Source: Brevibacillus reuszeri
GTDB lineage: Bacteria > Bacillota > Bacilli > Brevibacillales > Brevibacillaceae
DNA: 64,000 bases
Assembly (NCBI RefSeq): GCF_001187725.1
Contig: NZ_LGIQ01000009.1
Location: 1,921,493 to 1,985,492, forward strand
Direction: 5' to 3'
Shown: positions 42,461 to 51,315 of the stretch, one piece after another
How positions within the stretch are numbered: position 1 is the first letter of the stretch
Layout: every line of letters begins with the position of its first letter
The notes under the pieces: model-generated
Database searches by the model: none
The model's input: the letters and a program-made list of their open reading frames with translations, nothing else
Told to the model about the DNA's origin: nothing
Program-made: the position numbers and the translations under genes

Positions 42461-42976
42461 TTAGAGTAAAGACGTAATCTCACCTGTATTCGGATTTACA
42501 ACGAACCAGCCATATGTGCTGGTGTAGCTGGCACCGGTTTGGAAATTGTTCACGTATGTCTGATACACTTGAATCACATAGTGACCTTTTTCATCATCAT
42601 GATCATACTCGACTACGTGTGTAGGTGTCAGACTGCCTGCCAATTTCTTTTTGACCAGCTCAACCGCTTCCATTTTGGAATACATCTTGGCGACTGGCAG
42701 CTTTCCGATATAAATCGACTTCGATTTTTGATCGTAAATAACAGGCTTGTTCAAATTTTCTGCGACAAAACGAATAGGTACGTAGACAGAGTTATTGTAC
42801 ATAATGCCTTTTACTTCGTTCGTTGGTGATTTTGGTACACCATCAAAGTAGTAGGTGAACGGTGTCTTGATTCCTTCGGTTACATCTGGATAAGCTGGAG
42901 CGGCAATAGCGATACCAGAAAAAAGCACCGAGCCTACAATGATGCCCCCCATAAATGATTTCAGGTCCCATTTCAT
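42461..42976 (-). CDS. Exported copper-amine-oxidase-N/stalk-like domain protein
   Basis: A 171-residue protein with signal peptide (residues 1-25, ...IAIAAPAYP). 'EVKGIMYNNSVYVPIRFVAENL' followed by 'VIYDQKSKSIYIG' is a CuAO_N1/stalk domain as in many Paenibacillaceae exported proteins. The C-terminal 80 residues ('MEAVELVKKKL' to 'GWFVVNPNTGEIT') resemble a PepSY-type module. No catalytic residues are seen. The ATG at 42976 is preferred because the signal peptide begins there, though the AGAGAGG site is rather far away. Confidence 0.78.
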   Translation of the reverse strand: MKWDLKSFMGGIIVGSVLFSGIAIAAPAYPDVTEGIKTPFTYYFDGVPKSPTNEVKGIMYNNSVYVPIRFVAENLNKPVIYDQKSKSIYIGKLPVAKMYSKMEAVELVKKKLAGSLTPTHVVEYDHDDEKGHYVIQVYQTYVNNFQTGASYTSTYGWFVVNPNTGEITSLL

Positions 42977-43212
42977 GTTGAACGAAAAACCTCTCTCCCG
43001 TCTAATTCTATATCTTCCCAAAAAATATTATGTCAAAAATCGACAAAGGGAGCTATCAACCAAGGGTACTAGGAACCATTAACTACGATTTGGAGAAAAG
43101 TGGCTGCTCTCCAGCCTAAGGTCCTATTTCTTGCGGGACACAATCCTGGTTTAGGGATGCGCAGCTTTGTGATAAGGTAGAAGATAAGACAAAATGGACA
43201 GGGTGGGGAAAA

Positions 43213-43896
43213 ATGGCCGTATTGGAAAATGATTGGGCGCCTGTATTGGCAGAGGAATTTGAAAAACCGTATTATTTGAAACTGCGTCAGATGTTAAAAG
43301 AAGAGTATCAAACGCAAACGATCTATCCAGACATGTATCAAATTTTCACGGCGCTGCATTTGACTGGATATGAGCAGGCAAAGGTAGTTATTTTGGGACA
43401 AGACCCATACCACGGGCCAGGGCAAGCACATGGTTTGAGCTTTTCGGTCAAGCCTGGCATCAAGCCGCCACCATCCCTGCAAAACATTTACAAAGAGCTG
43501 CAGAGCGATTTGAATTGTGCGGTTCCTGAGCATGGCTACCTGACGCATTGGGCGAAGCAAGGGGTCATGATGCTAAATACCGTATTGACGGTGCGAGGAG
43601 GTAGGCCTAACTCTCACAAGGGTTTAGGATGGGAGGCGTTTACGGATCGTGTCATCGAGCTGTTGAATCAACGGGAGACGCCACTCGTATTTATTTTGTG
43701 GGGCAAGCATGCTCAAGAGAAGGCGTCGTTCATTGATACGTCGAAGCATCATATTATCTCGTCTCCGCATCCAAGTCCGTTTTCGGCAAATCGCGGATTT
43801 TTCGGCAGCCGTCCTTTTTCGCGCACAAATGCATTTCTGCGTTCCAAGGGTATCGAGGAAATCGATTGGCAGCTACCGCTTCAGGCTGAGGAGTAA
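43213..43896 (+). CDS. ung: Uracil-DNA glycosylase
   Basis: A 227-residue family-1 UDG. The water-activating loop is 'ILGQDPYHGPGQAHGLSFSV', the uracil-specific Asn is in 'MMLNTVLTVRGG', and the Leu intercalation loop is 'SPHPSPFSANRGFFGSRPFS'. It removes uracil from DNA in base-excision repair. ATG follows GGGTGGGG. Convergent with thiN and ended by a bidirectional hairpin. Confidence 0.97.
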   Translation: MAVLENDWAPVLAEEFEKPYYLKLRQMLKEEYQTQTIYPDMYQIFTALHLTGYEQAKVVILGQDPYHGPGQAHGLSFSVKPGIKPPPSLQNIYKELQSDLNCAVPEHGYLTHWAKQGVMMLNTVLTVRGGRPNSHKGLGWEAFTDRVIELLNQRETPLVFILWGKHAQEKASFIDTSKHHIISSPHPSPFSANRGFFGSRPFSRTNAFLRSKGIEEIDWQLPLQAEE

Positions 43897-43927
43897 GCTG
43901 TCAAACTCCGTTATCGTCAACACATAG

Positions 43928-43960
43928 AAAAAGGATCTCTAGTGTGGAGAGATCCTTTTT
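43928..43960. terminator. Bidirectional terminator
   Basis: AAAAAGGATCTCT pairs with AGAGATCCTTTTT, between ung and the thiamine pyrophosphokinase gene. Confidence 0.9.
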
Positions 43961-43974
43961 CGAGCATTGCCCGC

Positions 43975-44616
43975 TTAGTCCTTGCTTTTCATGACGAGCA
44001 GCTTGCCGGTTTTAATCTGAATGGTGCCCGTTTCAGCGGAGATGACATTGCTGATGCCAAGCGTATCGCCAATCCGCAAAGTGGCGTTGTCCAGCGGATA
44101 GAGAAAACCGGTTAACGTAATGCCCGTTACCTCAGGAGTGAGCGGGAGAAGTGAGATGTTGGTAAAATGATCCCGCATGATGGTGCACTTGCGATCAATC
44201 AGTCGAATTTCGTTTTTCTCGTCGACAATGCGGCAAGAGATTTGAGCTTGCAGACCTTTTTGCAAAAGATGCACATTTGCCAGTGAGTGATCAAAACGGG
44301 TGCCAAGAACCCCGATGAGGACAATTTCTTCGGGCTGCTGCTCGATTGCCCACGTGAGTGCCATCTCTGTATCCGTCAAATCCTTCATGACAGGATCACA
44401 GGAGGATACCGCCTCACTGTATTTTTCGATCTCCGCCATCTCATCATCTGAGACAGAATCAAAATCACCGATAGAAAGCCGCGGGGTCTGACCGTTTCGG
44501 ACGAGAAACAGGGAGCCGCGATCCACACCGACTAACCAATCATCCTTTTGAATATCACGAAGCGCCCAGCTTCCCAGATTACCTCCAGCGAACAAGAGGA
44601 TTCGTGTTGGTTTCAT
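43975..44616 (-). CDS. thiN: Thiamine pyrophosphokinase
   Basis: A 213-residue TPK. 'WLVGVDRGSLFLVRNGQTP' and 'LSIGDFDSVSDDE' hold the nucleotide site, 'KDLTDTEMAL' and 'IGVLGTRFDHSLANVHLL' are the catalytic core, and the C-terminal thiamine-binding sandwich ends 'LGISNVISAE'. It makes thiamine diphosphate from thiamine and ATP. ATG 44616 is chosen: AAAGGTGG is eight bases upstream. A family-2 intergenic repeat lies just before it. Confidence 0.93.
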   Translation of the reverse strand: MKPTRILLFAGGNLGSWALRDIQKDDWLVGVDRGSLFLVRNGQTPRLSIGDFDSVSDDEMAEIEKYSEAVSSCDPVMKDLTDTEMALTWAIEQQPEEIVLIGVLGTRFDHSLANVHLLQKGLQAQISCRIVDEKNEIRLIDRKCTIMRDHFTNISLLPLTPEVTGITLTGFLYPLDNATLRIGDTLGISNVISAETGTIQIKTGKLLVMKSKD

Positions 44617-44639
44617 TACTGCTACCACCTTTTAGAGGT

Positions 44640-44726
44640 TGTTCAAAAAGTCGTCTTTTGATCACGAAGGAGTCCTGAATGCTTATTCGACATTTCCTCG
44701 GTGCTGAAAAGCCAACTTTTTGAACA
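44640..44726. repeat. Inverted-repeat element (family 2, MITE-like)
   Basis: TGTTCAAAAAGT (44640-44651) and ACTTTTTGAACA (44715-44726) form perfect 12-bp termini around an 87-bp element. Its left part resembles the hairpin at 47284-47318. No open frame. It separates thiN from the ferredoxin gene. Confidence 0.65.
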
Positions 44727-44733
44727 TACACTT

Positions 44734-45156
44734 TTATATTCTTCTCGTAGAGCGAAATATGCTTTGGCACGCGAGTCGGTAGCCAGAAGCCAGTTTTTTA
44801 TCGAGTGTTGCCTGTTCCTGTGACTTGGGAGCGTCAAGCAAAAAGTCTCCTTCAAGCACCTGGACACTGCACTTTCCACAAGAGCCTTGCTGACATTTGT
44901 AGGCGAGATTCTGACCTTGTTTCAAAGCTGCGGCCAGAAGGGTTTGACAGGGAGCATACTGAACCGTGAACGACTGCCCTTTTTGTTTGATCTGTACGTG
45001 CTTATGCTCCGTTTTTTCAGGCCGTACAGGAGCCGTTGACCGGGTAAAGGCAGTTTGTGTTTGAGGTACCGGCTCCTTGAATGCGGGGACAGGATTCGCT
45101 GTTTGTAAAGCTGGACGTGAAGGCAGGAGCGATCCGACCGTAAGCTGTTTGCGCAT
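44734..45156 (-). CDS. 2Fe-2S ferredoxin-type protein with long N-terminal extension
   Basis: A 140-residue protein. Residues 50-140 form a plant-type 2Fe-2S ferredoxin: four Cys ligands in 'KCQQGSCGKCSVQVLEG' and 'SGYRLACQS'. Residues 1-48 are Pro/Ala/Thr-rich and look disordered. The C-terminus stops nine residues after the last Cys, close to the family-2 repeat whose right end lies eight bases beyond the stop; the tail (SIFRSTRRI) could have been reshaped by its insertion. Partner enzyme unknown. Confidence 0.85.
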   Translation of the reverse strand: MRKQLTVGSLLPSRPALQTANPVPAFKEPVPQTQTAFTRSTAPVRPEKTEHKHVQIKQKGQSFTVQYAPCQTLLAAALKQGQNLAYKCQQGSCGKCSVQVLEGDFLLDAPKSQEQATLDKKLASGYRLACQSIFRSTRRI

Positions 45157-45299
45157 AATACCTCCCGGATAAGCATTTTTTCTATCTTATCATGTAGTGT
45201 GTACTAGGGACAGTTGGAGTGCAGAGTCTGCTATAAAAGATTGAATTTTTAGTTTTTAACGATTAAAATATTTTTATCAAAAGAATGGAAGGTGATACT

Positions 45300-46205
45300 G
45301 TGATTACCATCAAGTCGATGAGCGAATGTACTTTTGCCGAAGTTACAAAAGCATGGAACAGAGGCTTTGAAGGCTATTTTTTACCCGTTTCGATGACCGA
45401 GGAGAGCCTGGTCCAGCGTCTTGGGGCAGAGGGCTATGTCATGTCCTTATCCGTTGTGGCTTTTGATGGAACAGAGCCAGTCGGTTTAGTAGCGAGTGGA
45501 CTAAGAACGATCGGAAATCAAAGGGTGGCGTGGAACGGCGGGACAGGTGTAGCGACGGAGTATCGCCGAAAGGGAGTTGGGCGCTTGCTAATTCATGCCA
45601 CGCTTGAACGGTACCAGGAGGTGGGAGTGGATGTAGCTACACTGGAGGCGCTCAGCCAAAATGAAAAGGCCATCGCACTCTATGAGCAGCTGGGCTATCA
45701 GCTGGATGATCGACTGCTGTTTTGGCAACGGATGGACGCGCTTCCTGAGCAGGCATTTGGAGAGCCCACAGATGGGCGTTATCAGGTGAGAGCGGCTCTG
45801 GTGCAGGAAATAGCGGGATTGCCCATTTACCGTTCAGATGTACCATGGCAAAACCAGTGGCTGAGCTTGCGGGATGCACAAGCCCTGGTAGTAGAAGATC
45901 AGGATGGGCAGGCAGTTGGTTATGCGATGTATAAAATCGTGCTGAATGACGATGGCAAGCTAGGTGCGATTGTTCTGCGCCAATGTGCTGCACAGCCAGG
46001 TCATCCCGATGCCAAAAACATTCTGCGTACCGCACTAGCTTCTGTGTACGCTCCGCATGAGGTGGAGTGCCGCCGGTCGACGTTCAATTTGCGAGCATCT
46101 GACGAAATGCTGTTCGCGTTATTGGCTGAGGCAGGCTTTGAATCATCCGGCACGGAGCAGGTGTATATGAGCAAGCAGATGGAAAAAGAAGCAGTGGTCG
46201 AGTAA
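45300..46205 (+). CDS. GNAT-family acetyltransferase (tandem type)
   Basis: About 301 residues. The N-terminal GNAT domain has the acetyl-CoA loop 'VATEYRRKGVGRLLIHATLE' and 'LEALSQNEKAIALYEQLGYQ'. The C-terminal half ('QALVVEDQDGQAVGYAMYKI') looks like a second, degenerate GNAT fold. Substrate unknown. GTG 45300 is chosen because GGAAGGTG precedes it; the ATG at 45285 has no ribosome site. Monocistronic. Confidence 0.85.
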   Translation: MITIKSMSECTFAEVTKAWNRGFEGYFLPVSMTEESLVQRLGAEGYVMSLSVVAFDGTEPVGLVASGLRTIGNQRVAWNGGTGVATEYRRKGVGRLLIHATLERYQEVGVDVATLEALSQNEKAIALYEQLGYQLDDRLLFWQRMDALPEQAFGEPTDGRYQVRAALVQEIAGLPIYRSDVPWQNQWLSLRDAQALVVEDQDGQAVGYAMYKIVLNDDGKLGAIVLRQCAAQPGHPDAKNILRTALASVYAPHEVECRRSTFNLRASDEMLFALLAEAGFESSGTEQVYMSKQMEKEAVVE

Positions 46206-46222
46206 GCAGCCTCGATGAGCGA

Positions 46223-47032
46223 TTAGTGCTGGCAGTTGGTACAAGCAAAAACCTTGCGTGAGGATAGTTTGCTTTGGACAATCGATTGTCCACAACGCGG
46301 GCAAGGCTCTTCACCGCGATCATATACCCGGCAACGGTCGTCGAAACCACCCGTTAACGGATCGTCACGGTAAAGGGATGGCTTCATATAGCCGCCAAAC
46401 TGAATCGCTTCTTTTAAAACGTTTTGCATGGATTGATAGAGTCTTTGGATCTCCTCGGTGGACAGCTCGGGAATGCGTCTGGTCGGCAGGATTTGAGCGT
46501 CAAAGCAGATTTCATCTGAATAGCAGTTGCCAATTCCGGAAAGCCAATGCTGATCAACAAGCGTTGTTTTGAGAACGCCTCGTTTTTCTGCGAGCAGCTC
46601 TGTGAAACGGGTGAGGGTAAAGGCAGGATCTAACGGTTCGGGACCAAGTGAGTCAAGCCGCTCGTCTAGCTGACCGGTCGTGAGCAAATGCAGATAGCCT
46701 AGACGCAGTCCATGAAAATAAAGTAGGTGCTGGTCAAACGAGAGTGTGACTTGGGCAGTGCGCTCCAGCTTGTCTTCGGCTGAGCCGTAATAAAGAAAGC
46801 CTCCGAGCATCAAGTGAAGCAGCAATACATGTCCGCTTTCCAAATGAAACAACAGGTGCTTGGCACGGCGATCCACGAGTGTGATCCGGTTTCTCAGTAA
46901 AACCCGGTCAAATTCTGCCGGAGACAGATTAATCGTTTTTTCCCGTTGCACATGGGTAGCAGTAATCGTTCGTCCACCGATGCGGTCCTGTAACAAACGA
47001 CGGTATGTTTCCATTTCCGGCAATTCAGGCAT
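46223..47032 (-). CDS. Formamidopyrimidine-DNA glycosylase / endonuclease VIII family
   Basis: A 269-residue DNA glycosylase. The catalytic N-terminus is MPELPEMET (Pro2 nucleophile, Glu3). The H2TH region contains 'GIGNCYSDEICFDAQILPTR', and a zinc finger ends the protein ('CPRCGQSIVQSKLSSRKVFACTNC'-type, four Cys). It removes oxidised bases. PELPEMET and the divergent middle make Fpg versus Nei specificity uncertain; a canonical mutM usually sits near polA, so this may be a paralogue. Confidence 0.88.
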   Translation of the reverse strand: MPELPEMETYRRLLQDRIGGRTITATHVQREKTINLSPAEFDRVLLRNRITLVDRRAKHLLFHLESGHVLLLHLMLGGFLYYGSAEDKLERTAQVTLSFDQHLLYFHGLRLGYLHLLTTGQLDERLDSLGPEPLDPAFTLTRFTELLAEKRGVLKTTLVDQHWLSGIGNCYSDEICFDAQILPTRRIPELSTEEIQRLYQSMQNVLKEAIQFGGYMKPSLYRDDPLTGGFDDRCRVYDRGEEPCPRCGQSIVQSKLSSRKVFACTNCQH

Positions 47033-47128
47033 GACTTTCCTCTCCTTGCGCGCAGCTGCATTTTTACATAGCGTCTCCAGCAGGAGAAAGCGTAATCCGG
47101 GCTCTGCCTCTTTTCTAGAGTGGCAGGG

Positions 47129-47232
47129 TTTTTTTCTGTGAAAAACTTCTCGACATAAAGTGGATGTGACCGCTTGAGGTCAAACACTTTTGTTCCCCGA
47201 CGAGAGGGGAAAACGGTCATGACCGTTTTGTT
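47129..47232 (+). repeat. Dispersed intergenic repeat (family 1), longest copy
   Basis: Contains CTGTGAAAAACTTCTCGAC, GTGGATGTGACCGCTTG, GGTCAAAC and the palindrome ACGGTCATGACCGT. The same blocks in the same order occur on the minus strand at 54104-54187, and the first block at 5260-5306. A CCCC/GGGG hairpin between blocks is unique to this copy. It fills most of the 332-bp gap between the fpg-type gene and the methyltransferase. Confidence 0.7.
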
Positions 47233-47283
47233 TTAGACAAGATTACCAACCCCATGTTCAAATCGGGTAATATAGTATTAAGA

Positions 47284-47318
47284 GGTGGTTCAAAAAGTCT
47301 TCTTTTTGAACACGAACG
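47284..47318 (+). repeat. Short hairpin repeat (family 2)
   Basis: GTTCAAAAAG (47288-47297) pairs with CTTTTTGAAC (47302-47311), flanked by AGAGGTG and CACGAACG; matches the left part of the element at 44640-44726. Confidence 0.5.
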
Positions 47319-47364
47319 AAAAGAGTATGACCCAAGTATATTGGCACGGACAGGAGATCGTATC

Positions 47365-48531
47365 ATGCAAAAAGTAGAATTGATCGCTACGGCGACTTTT
47401 GGTTTGGAATCAGTAGTGGCAGAAGAGGTAAAAGCTCTTGGCTACGGACCCGTCCAGGTAGAAAATGGAAAGGTTACATTCACGGCAGATATTTCTGCTA
47501 TTCCGCGCACAAATTTATGGTTACGAACTGCCGATCGCGTGCGTCTAAAGATTGGGGAGTTCAAAGCGACCACCTTTGACGAGCTGTTTGAAAAGACAAA
47601 GGCTCTGCCATGGGCGGATTGGATTACGGAAGACGCAGCATTTCCAGTGGAAGGCAAGTCGGTCAAGTCAACGTTGTACAGTATTTCGGATTGCCAAGCT
47701 ATCGTGAAAAAAGCGGTAGTAGAAAGCTTGAAAAAGAAGTACAAGACAGAATGGTTTGAGGAGCAGGGACCTTTGTACAAGATCGAGGTCGCTCTTCTGA
47801 AGGACGTGGCGACCTTGACGATTGACACGTCTGGGCCGGGCTTGCACAAGCGGGGTTACCGGGAACTAATTGGTACCGCTCCGTTAAAGGAAACGATGGC
47901 AGCGGCATTGATCCTGTTGTCACGCTGGAAGCCGGATCGCGTATTCATGGACCCTTTCTGTGGTTCTGGGACAATCCCGATCGAAGCAGCGCTCATCGGT
48001 CAAAACATCGCCCCAGGCATGAACCGGGAGTTTGTGTCCGAGAGCTGGCCCGTCATTCCCAAAACAGCTTGGCGTGAAGCACGTGCTGAAACGCATGATA
48101 AGGCTCGCTATGATCAAAAGCTGGAGATCATCGGTACCGATATGGACGATGAGATTCTACAAATTGCACGCCGGAATGCAGGAGAAGCAGGTGTAGATGA
48201 TTTGATCCATTTTCAGCGTATGGATGTACGGGATGTAAGAACCAAGCGCAAATACGGCTACTTGATCTGCAATCCACCGTACGGTGAACGACTGGGTGAG
48301 TGGAAGCAGGTAAGCCGCATGTATGGCGAGATGGGCAAGACCTTTGCTGCGATGGATACGTGGTCGTTTTACGTCATTACGTCGGACGAGCTGTTTGAAG
48401 AGCATTTTGGACGCACAGCAAGCAAAAAGCGAAAGCTCTACAACGGGAATATGAAGGTAGATTACTACCAGTTTTTTGGCCCAAAACCACCACGTCAGCA
48501 GTTGGCTTCCCCCAATGTAATAACTGAGTAA
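47365..48531 (+). CDS. THUMP-domain 23S rRNA guanine-N2 methyltransferase (RlmL N-terminal/YpsC type)
   Basis: A 388-residue SAM-dependent RNA methyltransferase. The N-terminal THUMP region starts 'LIATATFGLESVVAEEVKAL'. The Rossmann domain has motif I 'FMDPFCGSGTIPIEAALIGQ', an 'IIGTDMDDEILQIARRNA' acidic motif, and the catalytic CNPPYGERLG. YpsC/RlmKL proteins make m2G2445. ATG 47365 with AGGAGA seven bases before. The SLH gene follows after 34 bases and could be co-transcribed. Confidence 0.93.
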   Translation: MQKVELIATATFGLESVVAEEVKALGYGPVQVENGKVTFTADISAIPRTNLWLRTADRVRLKIGEFKATTFDELFEKTKALPWADWITEDAAFPVEGKSVKSTLYSISDCQAIVKKAVVESLKKKYKTEWFEEQGPLYKIEVALLKDVATLTIDTSGPGLHKRGYRELIGTAPLKETMAAALILLSRWKPDRVFMDPFCGSGTIPIEAALIGQNIAPGMNREFVSESWPVIPKTAWREARAETHDKARYDQKLEIIGTDMDDEILQIARRNAGEAGVDDLIHFQRMDVRDVRTKRKYGYLICNPPYGERLGEWKQVSRMYGEMGKTFAAMDTWSFYVITSDELFEEHFGRTASKKRKLYNGNMKVDYYQFFGPKPPRQQLASPNVITE

Positions 48532-48565
48532 CAGACAGAAGGGCCATTTTGGAGGAGAAAAAGCA

Positions 48566-51253
48566 ATGAGTAAGAAACGATTTGGAAGTCGGATGCTGGC
48601 AGCTTGTTTGGCAGTAACCACTTTGCTGGTTCAAACCGCGCCGCTGGCTTCTGCCAGTACCGATCCAGAAAAGCAGACGACGGAAAAGCCGCAGCCAGAA
48701 AAGCAGACGGTCATGTTTTCTGATATCGAGAACAGCTACGCCCGCAATGCTGTAAACAGACTGGTTGGGCTTCATTTGATCAACGGTCAGGGGAACGACC
48801 GCTTCAACCCGCACAATAGCATCTCCCGTCAAGACATTGCGGTACTGTTAACAAAGGTAATGGGGCTGCAGCCCAAAAGCGTGGAGGACGCACGTTTTGA
48901 AGATGTACCTCTAAATAGCCCTTATGCGTCTTATGTATACGGTCTTCAAGAGATGAAGGTAATGAATGGTCGAAACGATCAAACACTCGGTTCTACTGAT
49001 CCTTTGACCCGGCAAGAGCTGGCCGTGATGCTTTCTCGCTTGATGAAAGCAGGGGGTGTCAAAAAAACAGCGACAACTAACGAGTTAGCCTACTCTGACG
49101 AGGACGAAATCGCGGATTACGCCAAGGAGGCAATCCACGAGGTGACCAATCAACGCTGGATGCAGGGGAATGGCGGAAAGTTCAATCCTGCAGGAATCGT
49201 GACACGCGCTGATGCCGTGGTCATTGCGGAGCGTATTTTAGAATCCAGATACCAACAGGCAGAGCAGGCGAATTTTACGGTGAATACACAAGTGCTGAGC
49301 CTTTTGGCAGGGACGAGCGAGCGCGTGAGGGTCACGGGCGTAAACGGAGAGATGCTTCCATTTACACCGATCTTTGCTTTTGATCGCCCTGAGCTGGGAA
49401 CGGTGCTGGCAGACGGAACATTCGTTGCCGGACCTACCCCAGGAAAAGGAAACATAACGGTCACTATGGGATACAAAACGGTGATGATTCCTGTTGAAAT
49501 CAAAAATGAAGAAAAGCCACCTGCGCAAGTGGAGGAAAAGGGGGCAGGCACAGCCGATTCTACTGCCTCTACTCCGGCAGCACAGGATAACAAGGCGAAA
49601 GCAGGGGACAGCGATCAAAAGACTGACCCGGCAGCCGCTGGCGAGACGAAAGATCCGTCTGCTCCAGTAGAGTCCACAGATCCGTCCGAACCTGCCGAGC
49701 AGGAAGAGCTGATCAATGTGGCACCGGGAAGCTTTACATCCGTGGACACGTTTGGGCAACCGGATTCGTATTTCCGTGAGATCGAAAAGCAATATCCAGG
49801 TCCTGTTGGCGGGTTGGTAACTCCTTCTCAGGATTGGACCGGATATAACCGTCAGTTTGGACGAAAGGTAACCGTCGCCTTGGCTGAGGAAAAACCTTTG
49901 GAAAAAGTCACGCTCACTTTCAAGCATCAGAAGTCATCGGGGATTACAATACCTGAGTACATGGATGTAGAAGTATCGCGTGATGGCAAGGCGTGGTCCT
50001 ATGCAGGAAGATCTTTGCATGATGTAGCGCAGTCAGAAGCAAAGATTGTAGAACGTACGCTGACCGTAATGCTGCCGGACGTAGAAACCCGGTATGTACG
50101 CGTATCGTTCCCGGTAAAAGTATTTACTTTCGCCCGCCAGCTAGAGGTATGGGCAAAATCAAGCAATCATTGGGAAGGCGGGCCAGTTTTACTGCCACCG
50201 CCAAGTCCAACACAGTTGATGGAAGATAAAAAGGCAGGCAATCGGGTAGAGAATATGCTTCTGGCTTATTCGGGATCTTACGGAGATCGCGGCACCTGGT
50301 CTATGGAAGACTTTTTGCCGATGGTAGGCTACCGCACAGCGGATGGCTACATGCGTGATCAGATGTTTGACACGATCCTCTTTTTGCCTTATCAAAACAT
50401 GCCTGTCACCAAGGATGGCTGGCAGAGCTACATGAACGATCTGTTTGGCTCAGGGAAGCAGCTGGATGCTCTGAACAAGGCGATGCGGGAGTACAATCGT
50501 TTGCGCGGAACCCTGTATACGACGCCAACACAGGAAAACGTAGTTCTCGCACTGCCTTATCCGAATGCCAATCAGACCAATTTTGGAAAAATGGCTTCGG
50601 ATAAACCTTCTCTCTCGTTTAACGCTGCGACGATTGGCGAGGAGCAGGCGTATTTGAATCGCAAGCAAGCTCTAGAGTGGTACTTCCAGGAGCTGCAAAA
50701 GCGCTGGAACAAAGAAGGCTACGCGTACCTCAAGCTGGAGGGCATTTACTGGTTCCATGAGCTTATCGATGATAGTGCACCAAAGGAGCGCGAGCTGATC
50801 CGCAGTACAGCGAGCATGGTGCATGACAACGCACTTCGTTTTTATTGGATTCCGTATTTTGGTGCGCCAGGAGTGGAAGAGTGGAAGTCCTTGTATTTCG
50901 ACTATGCCTTCCTGCAGCCGAACTATTACAATGACAAACCTGTTGGGCTTGATCGTATTGAAGGGGTGCTCGAGGTTGTCAGCAAGTACGGCATGGGTGT
51001 AGAAATTGAAGGAGACGAGCGGATGTACAAGGATCCGAAGTTCTATCAGATTTACTACAACCAGCTGGTTGCAGCACGTAGGCTGGGAATGGATAAAAAC
51101 AATGTACATGCGTATTACTACGGTTCCAAAACGTTGATCGAGGCAGCGAACAACAAAGACTCGGTCATGCGCGCCATTTACGACGATACGTATAAATGGA
51201 TGCGGGGACGTTTTGACCGGGAAGAGTACTTTGAGGCAAACGAAATGCCGTAG
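48566..51253 (+). CDS. SLH-anchored surface protein with DUF4855 domain
   Basis: An 895-residue exported protein. Signal peptide residues 1-30 (cleavage near PLASAS). Three SLH repeats span about 45-225 ('FSDIENSYARNAVNRLVGLH', 'FEDVPLNSPYASYVYGLQEM', 'YSDEDEIADYAKEAIHEVTN') and bind pyruvylated wall polymer. A Pro/Glu/Asp/Ala-rich linker (about 310-385) follows. A beta-rich discoidin-like region (400-530) leads into DUF4855 (about 550-890: 'MLLAYSGSYGDRGTWSMEDF', 'YFDYAFLQPNYY'). DUF4855 is found in surface glycan-related proteins; enzyme activity unproven. Confidence 0.92.
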   Translation: MSKKRFGSRMLAACLAVTTLLVQTAPLASASTDPEKQTTEKPQPEKQTVMFSDIENSYARNAVNRLVGLHLINGQGNDRFNPHNSISRQDIAVLLTKVMGLQPKSVEDARFEDVPLNSPYASYVYGLQEMKVMNGRNDQTLGSTDPLTRQELAVMLSRLMKAGGVKKTATTNELAYSDEDEIADYAKEAIHEVTNQRWMQGNGGKFNPAGIVTRADAVVIAERILESRYQQAEQANFTVNTQVLSLLAGTSERVRVTGVNGEMLPFTPIFAFDRPELGTVLADGTFVAGPTPGKGNITVTMGYKTVMIPVEIKNEEKPPAQVEEKGAGTADSTASTPAAQDNKAKAGDSDQKTDPAAAGETKDPSAPVESTDPSEPAEQEELINVAPGSFTSVDTFGQPDSYFREIEKQYPGPVGGLVTPSQDWTGYNRQFGRKVTVALAEEKPLEKVTLTFKHQKSSGITIPEYMDVEVSRDGKAWSYAGRSLHDVAQSEAKIVERTLTVMLPDVETRYVRVSFPVKVFTFARQLEVWAKSSNHWEGGPVLLPPPSPTQLMEDKKAGNRVENMLLAYSGSYGDRGTWSMEDFLPMVGYRTADGYMRDQMFDTILFLPYQNMPVTKDGWQSYMNDLFGSGKQLDALNKAMREYNRLRGTLYTTPTQENVVLALPYPNANQTNFGKMASDKPSLSFNAATIGEEQAYLNRKQALEWYFQELQKRWNKEGYAYLKLEGIYWFHELIDDSAPKERELIRSTASMVHDNALRFYWIPYFGAPGVEEWKSLYFDYAFLQPNYYNDKPVGLDRIEGVLEVVSKYGMGVEIEGDERMYKDPKFYQIYYNQLVAARRLGMDKNNVHAYYYGSKTLIEAANNKDSVMRAIYDDTYKWMRGRFDREEYFEANEMP

Positions 51254-51276
51254 TTTGCTTGAATAAGGTTAAAGTC

Positions 51277-51315
51277 AGAGCTTGTTTCCTTAACCGGGAA
51301 GCAGGCTCTTTTTTT
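51277..51315 (+). terminator. Rho-independent terminator
   Basis: AGAGCTTGTTTCC pairs with GGGAAGCAGGCTCT, T-run follows. It ends the SLH gene and overlaps the end of the convergent acetyltransferase. Confidence 0.85.
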
